From assembly GCA_028583405.1 (NCBI GenBank), contig CM053259.1, positions 18,017,594-18,081,593 of the forward strand: 64,000 nt of DNA, written 5' to 3'. Positions 10,501 to 23,974 of the stretch are shown here, one piece after another. The position numbers and the translations under genes were made by a program. The notes under the pieces are model-generated. The model saw nothing but the letters and a program-made list of their open reading frames with translations, was not told where the DNA came from and did not search any database. Each line of letters starts with the position of its first letter. Position 1 is the stretch's first letter. The stretch is from Pogonophryne albipinna (taxonomy: Eukaryota; Chordata; Actinopteri; Perciformes; Artedidraconidae).

Positions 10501-11780
10501 AAGGACGACCCTTGTTGGATGCTTTTTCCCTGAAGCAGAATGATCCGAGTCAGCTGCTTAACTGACATTTGGTTGTGCAATCGTAAATGAAAGCCTGTTA
10601 TTGTAAAGAGAAATGCTTTCTTTAAGGGAGTTGTGTGCATAACACCACCATGCACTATGCAGTTGGGTTCAAATAATTGTATTTAACTCATATCAGATTT
10701 TGACATAGAAACTGGTCACAATTAAATAACGTCACAGAGGGTTAGAAAATATACATTTGACCTTTTGGTCTAAAGCAGTGTAATTCTGCTTTTGTGCTTT
10801 CTGAAGTGTTTTATTTATAGAAAGTGTTTCATTAGTGTTGCTGTGTGAAATATACTCTCCAATTAATTACAATTTGAGGGTACATGTGTATCTTTGCAAT
10901 ACTATGATAATTAACGACCAGTACATGATGTCAAGTAATTCTTAAAGCCAAAGGGATCAGGGTATGAACGGACAAATAACCGCTTAACCTTTATCAAGTG
11001 TTGATTTTGGACCACAGAAAACTGCAGCTGATAAAACATATCCTTCCTCACCAAGTAATATGGCTCACTATGATTCAGTCATTTATAAACAAGACCTTGT
11101 GCAATTCAACAGTTTGCGAAATCCAACTTGACCATTACCTATCAGGTTTCTTTTGCATCATTGAAAATGTGAGATGAAAAACATTTGAGGTCATGTCCAA
11201 TACATTTAAGATTCACTATCATGCAATAGGGAACCTTAAACACATTCGCAGCAGTATATTATGTATGACATCCAACAATGTGTAACTCTACATGATGGAT
11301 TTTATTTGAATCCTATTATTGTCTTTGACAGTAACTTTACACTGTCCATGTTAGTTGCACAGATATCACATTATAAAGACATTCCTCAAATTGATGTTTG
11401 AATTTTTCTGAAGAAAATCAATTGAAATGATTTCCTAGAATCCAAGTGAACTAATTTCCTCCTGCCATGTGACTGATGAAAGTGTGTTTGTGTGTTATTT
11501 CTGTCCACAGGGCCCCCTGAGGAACACCTGTGGCCACTTTTGGCTCATGATCTGGGAGCAGAAGACCAAAGCCATCGTCATGCTAAACCGGGTCATTGAG
11601 AAAGGCTCAGTAAGTATATCATATTATAATAAAAGAACATCCTATTGTCAGGTCAGTTGACATCTGTTATTTGTCTGGTGCAACACACCCACACTGAAAC
11701 ACTGCAGGAACCACAAAAAGACTAATCACACACACGCACGCACGCACGCACACACACGCACGCACGCACGCACGCACACA

Positions 11781-11823
<43 letters not shown>

Positions 11824-14800
11824 ACACACACACACACACACACATCCACAGCATCACACACTTTGTTAAGAGCAGCCTTCTCACATAAAATCATTTTCAC
11901 AACTTCTTTGATTAATCAGGGGCGTATTCCACATGTACACATATTTTGGGAAAACAGGGTAGAAGTAGAAGATTAACTGTGCATTTATGTGAAAAAATGT
12001 AAACGTCTCATGTTAGCGAGGTTAGCAGGAGTTATGTTTCGGTCTGACATTGCACAGAACGTTGCTTCATTTACGAAGCTAGATAACAGGGCACTCGTCA
12101 TCCCCAAAGGGAGTTTTACTAAAGGTTTCAGAGACTTAAAAGGATGTTTTTGCACGGGCAAAGGCTTAAGAAAACCTGTATGTGTGGACTTTGCCTTGAT
12201 TTCAGTTAAAGGTCCACTGTGAAGCTTCTCTCTCATAAGATAAGAGGAATTCAGTGTTTTGACAGTGTGTTCACAGATGTATGTGAGGAACTGGGATGCA
12301 GCCCAACCTCTCAACTAAATCCTGTGATCCTGTGATGTGCCAATTAAACACACACACACACTCACCGCGAGCAGCTTTGATCTGTCCCTTTCTCAGTAGA
12401 GCAGCTGGAGCGGATCTCGCTGGGTCATGAGATTCACTCCCCGACTGTTTTCTTGGAAATAGCAGATAGAGAGTACCTAGTCCAAAGATATTATTAACCT
12501 CACTCACAAAGATGTGCGTGTAGGCCAGCAGTGGGGGGGGGGGTTATCCTCAACACTTCTGCACATTGTCTGCTTACTAAGAACATGCTGTATAATGAGA
12601 TCTTTGCTGTCGATAATATAGCATGAGAATGCATGACCAGTATTTTACAACTTAACTGACGGCTTTGCTGTTCCCTGGAAAACATTGAATGCACCACAAG
12701 ATCACCAACTGTACTGGAATGTATCCCTGGTTCCTTGTAACTTCGTGTGAGCATTGTTTCCATGACTGGTTTATTATAATAATACAACACATAAATAATG
12801 ATGGTGGTAATAAACTTGTTTTGTATAGCACATTTAATACTTATATTGCTTTACAAAGCAAACAACTCTAAAAACAACTGTTAAACATTCTCCAAAAAGA
12901 GAAGAGATGTAAAATAATAACTTTTTAATAGTTGTGTATATATTCATATTAAAGGATAGAACCTGTCCCTTTTTAAAATACATTCCTGATCCTTTCTTTA
13001 GTTATTAAAATACTTAAGAAATAAATATCTTAAAATCAAACATGAGAAAAAGTCACAGTTCAAATACATGCAGAATGCAAGGAGATATAATCTTGACTGA
13101 AGCGTATTTTAACTGGCTTCATTATTTTTTGAATTAGTGCAGTGTGGTAAAACACAAAATGGGACACAAATTAGACAGGTGTTGCAAAACTCAAGATAAC
13201 AAGGCTGTGAAACAACACTGTATGCAACATATTAAGGCTGTGTAGTTGTGTATGATTCTGTGCATGTGTGAAATGTTTTATGTAGGTGTCACATGTATGA
13301 TATGTGAGTGTGTCCAGGTATCTGTGGAGAGGGAGAAGAGGAAGCGGATGTTTTTCTAAGGGATATTTCTCCTTCCAAAGCTAGGATTAAACTGTCCTCC
13401 TGTTAGTCATCAGCTGCTTTGCCTCAAGGCCTCTCAGCATCTGCTTCATGGCATACTTCATTGTCAGATGTGACTTTATTTAGTCTCTCTGACCACATGT
13501 CTCCTTTCTCCCCCGACAGGAGAAGTGCGCTCAGTACTGGCCCACAGCGGAGGAGAGGGAGATGGCCTTCAGAGACACACGCTTCCTGGTCACGCTGCTG
13601 TCGGAGGACATCAAGTCCTACTACACCACCCGAGTGTTGGAGCTGCAGAATATCAGTGTAGGTCAAAGTTTTTACTTTATTATCAGGGGGCATTTCACTT
13701 TATAGCTGTGAAGGAGAAGTGAAATGGTTTGAGGGTGTCACACCAAAACGCTTTACAAGGACCTGCTGTCCCAGGCTTCTTCAAACTGAACACTATCTGG
13801 ATTCCTTTTAACCGACCATTACCTGCTACTTTTCAAAAGCTCTGATTTACCAAGACTGACAACACTGTAGTTAAAATTCACAAACAAGATCAGTTCAAAT
13901 GTTCACTTATTTTTTAGAGAGTACAAAAAAACAAGTTGTAATCCTGTTGTCTTCCTCTATGTATCGTAGTGTGTAGATGCTGTACTTGTTAAGTCAATGA
14001 CAGCAATGTGGCTTTGTATCATTTTTTGGGGATCATTTTTTTTATCAGAATAATTTATTTTGTTTCAAATATTTGTATTGAGAAGAAGCATACAAGTGTA
14101 AGCAATAGTACAGACTCCTTTGGGGTGGAAATCACGCTTCCCTTTTTCAACATAGAAGACAAACATAACAGCCAACAAGAAATAATAAAGAAAAAACATA
14201 GCATGACAGGAATACCATACTTAATGACTTACATAGTGGGGAAGAACATACAACATAGTATATATAATACAAATAAATAAATAAACTTAAAGGGGACCTA
14301 TCATGCAAAATGCAATTTTGTGGGCCCGGTGTGTCGGGGAACTCACGCAGCGTCAGAAAATAAAACCCTTTCTCTTTTCTTCCGTACCCACATCTTTTAA
14401 AAACGGGGGTACAACGAGCGGATACAGATTTTCTGCCGATATTACGTAATTTCGGATGGTGGACCCATAGAGAGTTGCTATCAGAAACAATGCCTGACGC
14501 TTTGGACGTAATATGGTCTTTGTTTACATTAGCAAGCATCGCTAACACCCTAGCCTGTACTGGAGAGAGTATGTGTAAAAAAGCAGGAAATAAAAAAAGG
14601 AACTCACCTTGTGATAAACCTGCAAAAGAAGAAGCATTTGAGATCCATACTGTTTCAGAAATAATCCTTGATGTGGTTTAGAACAGGATGGTGTTTTATC
14701 ACAGCAGAATGTAACTTTATCTCTGGTAGAATTCTGATCAGGCATTAGCTCCGCCTCCTCCTTTTTTTTTTCAAACTAAGGACCCAAAATCCGCGTTTCT

Positions 14801-17800
14801 AAACAGGGCTGGAATAGAGGGATATGAGGGATTTCTAAAATGCATGATCTGTTTGTATTTTTAGCAAAACACATCAAAGACATGTTTTTATATATTTGTA
14901 TATATCTGAGACCCATAATATATGCCTAACAATAGCATGATAGGTGCACTTTAAAGGGTGCAGATGAGCCAAGACTACCCCCCCACCCTTCCCTCCCGAG
15001 CAGTGCCACCCAAGCCATTAAAAAATGATTGTTTGTGCATCTCAGCCAACCGTCCCCCTTATAAATGAAACCATTGGACCCCACATCCTTTCAAATTCCC
15101 CCAGTCTATCTTTTAGGATATATCCAATTCTTTCCAAATGGTTCAATCCCCAATGCAGTCAGCATGCTGCTGTGTCCCTGGGCAAGACACATCACCCCAA
15201 CCTGCTCCTGTGGGCGTTGATGCTTTGGATAAAAGCGTCTAACAAGTGACATTAATTGTAATCTTTGACACTCATTGTTATCTGATTTTACAGAAAAATT
15301 CAACTGAGTTGTATGTTCCCAAGCACCAAACTATTTGCAGTTTGTAGGTTGTAGAGAAAGTGCAAACGAGCTGTAGATAATGCAGCAGAGCAATTCCAGT
15401 ATGTAAAGTAATCAGCCTTTGCTTAAGCAACAATAGTTAACCTGCAAATTGCATTTGAAAAATACGATTTTCAATTAAACCCAATGTTATGATTTTTTTC
15501 CAATACATTTTTTACCTGTTTTATATTAAAAACTGAACACCGTTTTTTAAAATATCAGCAACTAAGAGTTAACTGCCAATGTGATCGTAAGGAAAAAAAG
15601 CATGAGCAAGAAGTAGATTCAAATGTTGTGGGGAGTTTTCAGAACACAGTTCCTTGCATGAATTGAAACTGAAACTGTTGGACTTGTTTGCTTAGTTTAT
15701 CTCTCAAACCCTGGGATGGCCTCAAGTCACCTCAAACACACCGCCTACACATCAGCACTCACAGACTGCACATACAAATATGCTTTTCTACCTGCTAATG
15801 AAGCCTCTGTTTGTCTCCTCTCTCAGACGGGGGAGAAGAGAGAGATCTACCACTTTCACTACACCACGTGGCCAGATTTTGGTGTTCCCGACTCCCCGGC
15901 GTCTTTCTTAAACTTCCTCTTCAAAGTGCGGGAGTCGGGAGCGTTGGGGCGGGACCACGGACCGGCGGTGGTGCACTGCAGCGCTGGAATCGGACGCTCC
16001 GGGACATTTTCATTGGTTGACACGTGTGTGGTCCTCGTAAGTTCTCCATTTTTGTTGTATCATTATGTCTGTATTCTGATTAAAGAAAACAAAACGTTTG
16101 TTTTTTGCTACAATGATTTGAGTTTACATTTAGACATTGAGAGCCAACATTGACCCAATTAAATCCATTATGCTAAGTCTGATTAGCACTTATACTGTGG
16201 ATAAATATATCAGTGTCCAGACAGTCAATTTAGATAATGTAAAGCCTTTGACTGAAATAAAAACATGAATTGAGGGCTGGTTAAAATTGTTGAAGTAACA
16301 TTTCAAATAATCTGTACAGAGAGAGCTTCTGATAGATGGAAACGTTAATATAAATTTACTTTTTAGTGACTATAACACCAAATTAAATTCTATGTTGTTC
16401 TCTTGCAATTACGTTTACAAAGCAATACCATAGAAAAACCTATATGTATTGAACAGCCGTAATGTAGAAGTAGATAAACCAGATCAAAGAAAAACAGGGA
16501 ACTAAAACATGTAATTTATAGCATTTTATTCCGAAACGGTTACACGTCACTCACTAACACAGACTGGCCATGTTTAACAGTGTGTCAGGTTTACATTTTC
16601 CTCTAAACACACGCATGAAAGAGAACAGGGGGTTCAACCTGTCATTCTGTCCTGACCAGATGGACAAGAGGAAAGACCCCTCGTCAGTGGACATCAAAAG
16701 CACCTTGTTGGACATGAGGAAGCACCGCATGGGCCTGATCCAGACCCCGGACCAGCTGCGCTTCTCCTTCATGGCGGTGCTCGAAGGATCCAAGTGCATC
16801 AAGGGAGATTCCTCTGTACAGGTACCTGCACCATGTGACCAGTTCTCTCAGCTCACTCAGTTCACTCGGTACTTAATGAGTAATATGGTTCAGTTTCCAG
16901 GACACTGCTGTATTTGGCTGTAGAGAAAAACACAAATAATGACAGTTGGCCTGGCGATGGATATTTGTTTATTAAATACCCCACAGTTATTCCGTGTGTG
17001 GGTATGTTAGAGGAGTAGGGTTTTCCTAACAAATATTGACTCATACAGAAATAGTCTCTCTGATGCGGCTTTCACACCAGCGCTTTTCCCTTTCTAGCTC
17101 CGAGCGGGAGCTTTTCTGGTTCAGCTCCGGTTTCCCTTTTCTGCTCCCGCTCTGTTCACACCGCCCAGAGCCCGACTGGTGCTGCCGCTGCTGCGTCATG
17201 ACGTCACCGTCAACGGCGTTACGGCGCTCACAACAACAACAACAACAACAACAACGGGGAACTGCGTCGGGTCGATGATCGTGTTGCTTTTAATCACACG
17301 AAGCCAGATTAAATTAAATAACGACTTCTCCAACCTTATACTTTTCTCCAGAGTGCCGTGGTTCATTGTTTATTAATGTGTTTCTGCGGCATTTACCGAC
17401 CGCTGCAGTGTTGGCTGCTCTTCCACGGGAGTTTATTCTCCCGTTAGCTCCCGGTTAGCTCACACTGCAGCGGCCGCTGTAAAGTATTCACTGTCCAACT
17501 CACACAAGCAGCTGATACATATCCCCAGTTCCCCTGAATGTGTGTCAGTCTGAATTGACGCTGTTTGACATCACAACGCTGTTATGAAAGTTTCTCTGGT
17601 ATAAAATGGGTGATGTTAGCATAGCAACCGAAGCTAAACTGACTACTTGCTATTGCTATCCTATTGTGGCATAACCCGTTTTCTACAGGCACATTTTACC
17701 GGCGTATTTTTATTATGATTCTACTTGTGATAGTCGGACACGACAACCTGTGCAGCCCATGTATTGATTCCATCCGATAGCTGCTACAATACAAAACAAA

Positions 17801-20800
17801 ACGTCTGCCTCTCTCCACAATGATCAATAACAGTGAACGGATGGTCAAAGTAAGGTACAAATAAACAGAATCACACGAAGCCTGGTTAGTGTTGCCTGAC
17901 TTTATAAAGTGTGTTTATAAGCACTACTGCTTGTAGGCAGGCATGACAGTCGACCCATGTTCAGGGGAGGTGGGTTTAGTTTCCTGCACGCCTCGACGTA
18001 AGAGAGACGTAAGCGACGCCACCTCTTACCTCCGAAGCTCTTGCCTCTAGACCGACAATTTTTTGGAGCTGGAAGTGAACCGGATTCCGGAGCTAAGAGG
18101 CGGCGCCGCTGCGGTGTGAACAGGAAAAACCGGCTCTTTTCAGGCTCCTGTTCCGAGCCGGAGCTGAAAACGCGTTGGTGTGAAAGGGGCATGAGTCATC
18201 ACTTGTAAACCATTAGAAGTGTGTGGGACTATGGCCTGTTTGTTGTTTTTATTTCATATTAAACTGAATATCTTTGTTTTTTTACTGACAAAACAAGGAA
18301 TTTAAAGACATCATCTTGGACAAGAAACACCTTTTAGTTATTTAGTTCAGGCCAATGACCTGAATGTCTGACAGAGTCGTGATTTGTTTGCAGTCGCAGT
18401 TTGTATGAAGCCATCTTGATCTTTGGCTTAATGTTCTCTTTTGCAGCAAACATTTTTTGTCTCGCTTTATACATTTTTGACAAGATTCTTTTACAAACAA
18501 AATGTCCAAATATAGGCTGTTTTTGATCCATGGCAAAAAGTTATGGTGGCGTGCCTTGCCAAAACTTTAACGCTTTTCCACTTGTGTATGCTCGTTTTGT
18601 AGAACCGCTGGCGGGAGTTGTCCAGGGAAGATCAGGAGCCGATATTAGAGTCTCCGCCCTCGACTCAGCCGCAGGCCCGGTGTCCGACGGAGCGATGCAA
18701 CGGCAGCCAGCGAGGGGGTCAGCAGGAGGAGGGAGGGAACTACAGACAGGACGACAGAGCACCAGCACCATCTCCATGCAAGGAGCAGGAGCAGGACGGC
18801 GGCACCACACAGTCAGTACTCTATGAATTAAAAAATGCTCTCAAGAGAAGTGTGATTATTTTAGCTTTTGCTGGACAGACAGCTGTTTACCCATCATCCT
18901 TTTCTCGCAGCAAGCGACGCAGAGAAGACAGCATCTCCAAATCAGGCACAGCCAAGACAACCCAAAGCAAGCCCAGGACAAACGACTCAGAGAAGAAGAG
19001 GAAAAGGTGATTATTATATATTTTGGCTGAGACCATATGTTATTATTCATACACCAAGCGTCAAGTTGTTGTTACCCTCCACGATGATTTGTCGAGCACC
19101 GTCACAATGTCACTTCTGTATTCATCAACACTTTTATTTAAACTTATATTAAGTGTGATATTCAAAAATGTATGTCTTTTTCAACACAGATTGTAAGAAC
19201 CAGATCTAACCCATCATGCTTCATCCATTTGTTAATAAAAAGTCAATCCCTAATAATATTATTTCATAATGGGACATTTTGCATGTTTCCTAATGGTACC
19301 AAATACTTTACGCTTTAAAGCTTTATCCATAACGTTTGTATTCAAAGTCTAAGAGTGTCTTAGAGTTAAAATCAGAGTGCCGTGCCACTTTTACTTTCTG
19401 TTTGCATGTCTAATCATTCTGTTTAAACATTCCTGCACTATTGCACTTTAAGAGAAGGCTACTCTAATTATATCATTGTTTTATTTCTAGAATTATATCC
19501 CTGTTGTTTCCAACTCATTTTATTTAAACATAACTCCAGACTGCTGTAATTTCCAAAAGTCAACATTTGTTTGTAAAAGTTTGGTGTTATAATATTTAAA
19601 TATTCGTGTTTACCTAATGAAATCCACAATATGTCTTCCCAACATTTTCACTGTGGTCTAAAAACAGTTTTCTCTTCCTTGCGGCAACAAAGAGAGGCAC
19701 CAACTTTTATTACCAGCTGCAATTTAACATCACCATCAATTACATTTATATAACCACAGTAAAGAAATCTATTTTAGCTCTAACACTATTAGTAAAGAAG
19801 ATCGGAAATAAGCAGCATTTTATTCCTTTACTTGAATAGCCCTTTGCCCTTTACATGTATTTATTCTGACATGAAAGGAATTTACAAATTATATTCAGAA
19901 AATTGATTTAATAAAAAAGGAATCAGACTTATTACGTCAGACATTTGCTTTTTCGAATGTATACCATGAGCCGCTTTCACACCAAGTACTTTGCCGTGCT
20001 TAGTGCCGGCACCTAGTGCCCCCATGGAACAAAGCACAGATCGCGTTCACACCGGAATAAGTTCCCTGAGGGAAGATTACGCAAATGAGCCGCTGACGTC
20101 ACTTCGTCTTCTTCTGCTTTGGGTTTACTGGCAGGCCGCAAACAACTTCACGGCGTATACTGCCACCCGAAGGCCCCGGCCGGAAGTCCCCAGAGTTGGG
20201 GACTGGCTTCAGTAGAAGCTTCTGGGACTCCCAGCAGCATCTACTGAAGCCTTCCGAGTAAATCGCCAGAACACCGGCCTCCTCCTCACTCCACCACTCC
20301 CATGTTTTTTTTGTTGTTGCCATAAGTTATTCTCTCTCCGTTGGTGGCTAATGCTAATAATGCTAATGCCAGCAAATACAATGGCGGCTTCACAAAACTT
20401 TTCAGAGTTTTACGGGCCGTGGTTTGCAATTCGCCCAGCCAATCAGAAATTGGTACTTTTTTCTCCCCAGGATAGTACCTGCTCTCCAGCAGGCACTAAA
20501 AATGGGGGTAAAAGTTCCCGGCACTAAGTACTCTTTTTGGTGTGAACGCAAAATAAGGGGTACTAACGGAACTAAACGGGAAAAGTACGGGGAAAAGTAC
20601 TCCGGTGTGAACGCGCCTATGGACATCCGGTACAGCTCTTTTTTAGTTTCCTTTACACAAAAAGGAAAGAAAGTGCTTTAGTTTAACCTCTTGCACTTTT
20701 ACTTTAGCACTTTTACTTTAGCACTTTTACTTTAGCACTTTTACTTTACTTTAGCACTTTCACTTTATCACTTTTACTTTAGCACTTTTACTTTAGCACT

Positions 20801-21465
20801 TTTACTTTATCACTCTTGTGATGCCAAAGAAGAAAAGACATGAGTCCGTTTTCAGCTTCATTTCTTCAAACCCTACAGAGGAAATTCAGGCAGGCTTTCC
20901 CAATGCATGACTCAACAAAATCACACTTCAGACATAGCTGAGGCTTTCTCCTGTTCTCTCTCTCTCAACATTCTCAGTCCTTTAGTGTGTATCTAACGGA
21001 CGTCTACGTCATGTTCTCTTGAAGGCAGGGCAGTTAGCCCTGATGAAGCACTTATTTCTGATGACTGCACCTCCAGGAATGGCTCACTTAGCCGTTTCTC
21101 AGAAGCCTTCCTTTGTTGTGTGACATGTCAGTGTTGTTCCAGTAATTCGGCCCAAACTGACGCGCTCTCACTCTGCTGTTGTGGTTCTTCTCGGACAGTT
21201 TGGGCTGCATTTGCTGCACATGACAAGGGCTGGCCTGTCCAGTGGGGGGCAGTGTATCTTTACCCCCCGCTGAGACAGCAACAACAACCACGAGGAGCAC
21301 ATTTAGAGGACGAGGTTTACCCGCTGCTTTTAAAATGAACGCCCTCTCTTTTACATGGAGGTGTGTGTGTGTGCTTGGTGTCTGCTGTGTTTTTGATTCT
21401 GTTGAGGTTTTGCTCTCCTTTTCATGACCTGCTTTGCCGCTGTGGTTTGGAGTTGTGTTCTGCAC

Positions 21466-21551
<86 letters not shown>

Positions 21552-23182
21552 CATGTGTGTGTGGCGTGTGTGTGTGGCATGTGTGTGTGTATAATTGTGG
21601 TTTAGGTGTTGAAGCTGAAATGTCAGGATGAGTTTGAAAAAGCTGCTAATTTAGGCTTTGCATCAAATTGGCTGGGACCCTTCTTTTGTCAAATGCGTCA
21701 ACCACGATTTAAGTCAGCAACTGGTAAAGTTCCCGCTCACTAAACCACTGCTTTGCTGCTGTTTTGTTAGCGTGTGATTTGGTTAGGACAGAGAAGACTG
21801 ATGTATGGTACAAAGGAAGTGAAGTCTCTTCCTGGTTGGGGCAGCCCATCACACCAAGTGTGTCGGGGCTGGAGCTTGAGAGTTTATTGCATGATTCTGT
21901 AGTTTTACAGCTGTTTTCAGAGATGTTTCATAAGGTCTTCTTTATGTTTCCTCACTTTAGCATGGCAGTTTGTAAAGGTTTGTTGGTTTTATACTGTATT
22001 AGTTTTGGTTTGGCCTAAAGATTGAATGGTTTGGATGTCTGAAATTCGTCAGGAGATTTACGATGGGTCTTAAAGATCCATCGTTGAGGTAAAACTTAAG
22101 GACTAGTGAACTATCTAAACATTTAGTTATCTTTGATGTAGATTTTAAAACCTTAGAGCAACTAATGATTATTTATCATGAATTATTATCTGTTGATTAA
22201 TCCATTTAAGGTATAGAAATATAGGATATACAAAAAATACCTTTAACAATTAATATTTTCTTTCAATCTTTTCAAGATCTGAAAGCCCAAAGTTTCCTCT
22301 TTGGAAATATTTTCTTGTCTGATTAACAGAAAAACAAAAACAAAGATATTAATTTAATGATATCAAATTGACAAAAACTAAAAGGTCAATATTTGACATA
22401 TTTGCTGGATAATTGACCTTTAAGTTTTTCCGCTTGAATTGTCTGTTTATCAACTAATCAATAGATTGACTAATACTCTCATCTTCAAAACCCTCCCCCA
22501 TCATACTGGGATGATACACAGATAATTAAATCTATGTGTTCTAACGCTCTGCAAAAACTCAATGAACATTGTCTTTAAAATGTTGGAGATCATCTGGACA
22601 TGGTGTGACATGTTGCTTATTAAACAAGATGGCTGCTTTCGCTGCATTTACACTCAACCTAATGTTGGTATGATCAAAGTGATCCAAGACGCCGCATTGT
22701 GCCACGGCTGCAACAAGTAGCTGGAACCATCTTTGAAATGTTCGATCCCTAGTCCAATATTAGAAGTCAGCATAGAATAACACTTTTTGTTTTACGGATT
22801 AACATGTAATGTTCATAATAAAACTGGCTATTTCCCACCCCAAAAATGCACCAAGTAACAGGACCTTCTCCATGTCTCTTTCATATATTTTCTAGATAAA
22901 AAGTTATCCAAGTTACAGGAAGATTTGAATTCCAACTGAAAATGAATTGCAGTACATCCCACCTTATCTTAAATGTTTTACTTTCCCTGAAGGAAACAGT
23001 TGCAAGGCATCTATATAAGAACACACTAAACACATCTCTGTTTGAATCGTAACTTCATTTTGTGGCACAGGTTCCTTTGATCACTCTTGAGCTTCACTGA
23101 CACTGGTAGAATAAACTGTTCTGAGTTCAACCTCTTTAAATACTTTGTGTCTTGTGACAGGGCGAAAACCAGCGACTGCTAA
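7558..23182 (+). CDS. ptpn2: Non-receptor tyrosine phosphatase 2 (TC-PTP), complete, ten exons
   Basis: Dephosphorylates phosphotyrosine on JAK/STAT proteins and receptor kinases. Exons: 7558-7614, 8484-8574, 8673-8773, 11511-11609, 13520-13657, 15827-16036, 16660-16821, 18603-18811, 18911-19006, 23161-23182; 1,185 bases, 394 residues (human 45-kDa form about 387). Visible motifs: phosphotyrosine loop [16 protein letters not shown] (about residue 44), WPD loop (Asp179), P-loop [10 protein letters not shown] (Cys213, Arg219) and the Q loop QTPDQLRFS. The tail is rich in Gln, Glu and Pro, then basic (KRRRED, KKRKR). The last exon adds only AKTSDC before the stop, comparable to the short nuclear TC45 ending of mammals; I found no membrane-anchor exon for a TC48-like form. 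The start ATG ([19 protein letters not shown]) is the only one in frame. Exon 3 ends at a GC donor (CAG|GCAAGT). The psmg2 neighbour favours ptpn2 over ptpn1. Confidence 0.95.
7886..8243. repeat. Dispersed gtaaaagt-type repeat and (TA)n in ptpn2 intron 1
   Basis: Text such as acaagtaaaagtcctgcat and ccaaaagtaaaagtactcg matches the diverged flank of the 4,141 minisatellite. It is followed by an A/T-rich stretch with a (TA)n run at about 8220-8243. Confidence 0.6.
9495..10305 (-). mobile_element. hAT element, internally deleted, with BED-finger remnant
   Basis: 811 bp with inverted ends tagggatgtcccgatc / gatcgggacatctcta and a perfect 8-bp target duplication aaatcaac (9487-9494 and 10306-10313), the hallmark of hAT insertions. 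On the minus strand an ATG at 9940 opens [12 protein letters not shown], with a BED-type finger (CNVC ... HLRNKH) and then [12 protein letters not shown]...[16 protein letters not shown], where it stops making sense at an A-tract. This is the N-terminus of a ZBED-like transposase; the catalytic part is deleted, so the copy is non-autonomous. It sits in ptpn2 intron 3. Confidence 0.9.
10314..11510. other. Rest of ptpn2 intron 3
   Basis: About 1.2 kb of A/T-rich intronic DNA between the hAT element and exon 4. I see no coding exon, RNA gene or recognisable repeat. Confidence 0.5.
11725..11846 (+). repeat. (CA)n/(CACG)n microsatellite in ptpn2 intron 4
   Basis: Interrupted CA repeat with cacg and cgca variants, just after exon 4. 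Confidence 0.95.
14287..14954 (+). mobile_element. Non-autonomous DNA transposon with TTAA target site
   Basis: Imperfect inverted ends aggggacctatcatgc / gcatgataggtgcact, flanked on both sides by ttaa (14287-14290 and 14951-14954); element body 14291-14950. A TTAA duplication is typical of piggyBac-type transposition, but the ends lack the usual CCC start, so the superfamily is open. No transposase frame. Located in ptpn2 intron 5. Confidence 0.7.
17061..18194. mobile_element. MITE with tgcgGCTTTCACACC ends and TGA duplication
   Basis: Ends tgcggctttcacaccagcgc and its imperfect inverse gcgttggtgtgaaaggggca (body 17064-18191), flanked by tga (17061-17063 and 18192-18194). A 3-bp duplication suggests the PIF/Harbinger group. 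The interior holds a (CAA)n stretch at 17229-17255 and several inverted blocks built on gctccgg and gagctg. No transposase frame. In ptpn2 intron 7. Confidence 0.7.
19970..20617. mobile_element. MITE with GCCGCTTTCACACC-like ends
   Basis: Left end gccgctttcacaccaagta and right end (reverse complement) ggcgcgttcacaccggagta form an imperfect inverted repeat. The interior is rich in paired ggtacta/agtactt blocks. The ends share CTTTCACACC with the element at 17,064, so the two may be distant relatives. I could not define a target duplication. In ptpn2 intron 9. Confidence 0.55.
20693..20815 (+). repeat. 14-bp tandem repeat (gcacttttacttta)
   Basis: About eight to nine units of gcacttttacttta with small indels and single changes (tcac for gcac). 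In ptpn2 intron 9. Confidence 0.9.
21471..21551 (+). repeat. (GT)n microsatellite in ptpn2 intron 9
   Basis: About 40 perfect tg units, then diverged gtggcatgtgtgtgtggc blocks to about 21,592. Confidence 0.98.
21593..23160. other. Rest of ptpn2 intron 9
   Basis: About 1.6 kb of A/T-rich intron. I looked for a hydrophobic exon that could encode a membrane-anchored (TC48-like) tail and found none flanked by splice sites. The acceptor before exon 10 is cttgtgacag. Confidence 0.4.
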
Positions 23183-23968
23183 CCACCTCCACCTGCGGCC
23201 GTGCACCTGCAGCTCCGGCAGCACAGCCACCTCCGGCAGGGATCTCCAGCTCTCTCAAACCTCTGCGCCCCCCTCCCCCTCCACTGCCACAGCTCTCTGT
23301 CCAGCCCTGAAACATAAATCAGCCTCTGCACACCTCCCCCTTCCTCCTCCTGTTAGCAGCATGTCACCCCTCAGCGCCCCACCTCATTCTTTCATCCTCT
23401 CTAAACTGTTTACAGCAGACACTTCGACATTCTTTGAAGACGGCACATTTAAAACAAAAAAAGACGACGAACACACCAGCGATTTGTCCCCCAGTCACAC
23501 CTCAACCACCGCCTGCTTTTGGAGTCAGAAACCCTTGTTTTTTTTGCTTTAATATTATTATTATTTGCAGCTTTCCCTCTACTATGCCTCTTTGCATTCA
23601 TGAAATTAAGACTGATACTAGGGGCTATGCATTGCCAATTTGGAATGCTGTTCATATGTGTATTTTTAGAAGAAAAACTTTTTTCAGAGGCAAAAATGTT
23701 CTATTTTTTATAAGAGATTACTTGAAGTTTTTCACGGTGATGGAGGTTGGCTAAATTTAAAAAGCACTGCCTCCTCCCACATGAGAAATTCAGTGGCATG
23801 TGAGATTTCCATGATGTACATAGTGTTCTTTAAGACATATTTTTGCTTGTAAAAAGATGAACGACAATGTTACAGATTTGAATCCAGTATAGAAACATGA
23901 TTTGATGACTTGTTCTCCTTTTGAAATGAAAATGTCTTAAGTTTCTCTTTCTCTTAGTGTAATCCACA

Positions 23969-23974
23969 AATAAA
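23969..23974 (+). terminator. Poly(A) signal of ptpn2
   Basis: AATAAA 787 bases after the stop codon at 23180-23182. The intervening 3' UTR (23183-about 23,990) begins C-rich and becomes A/T-rich. No earlier AATAAA was seen in it. Confidence 0.65.

Noticed and set aside
18618..19010. Reading ptpn2 exons 8 and 9 as one unspliced exon
   Set aside because: The intervening bases read through by chance, but the donor GTCAGT and acceptor ctcgcag give the family-like sequence without the odd [17 protein letters not shown] insert. A retained-intron isoform is not excluded.
23145..23552. 135-codon Pro/Ser-rich frame over the ptpn2 last exon
   Set aside because: The spliced frame from exon 9 enters a different phase and stops at 23180-23182; this frame would need an unspliced start.
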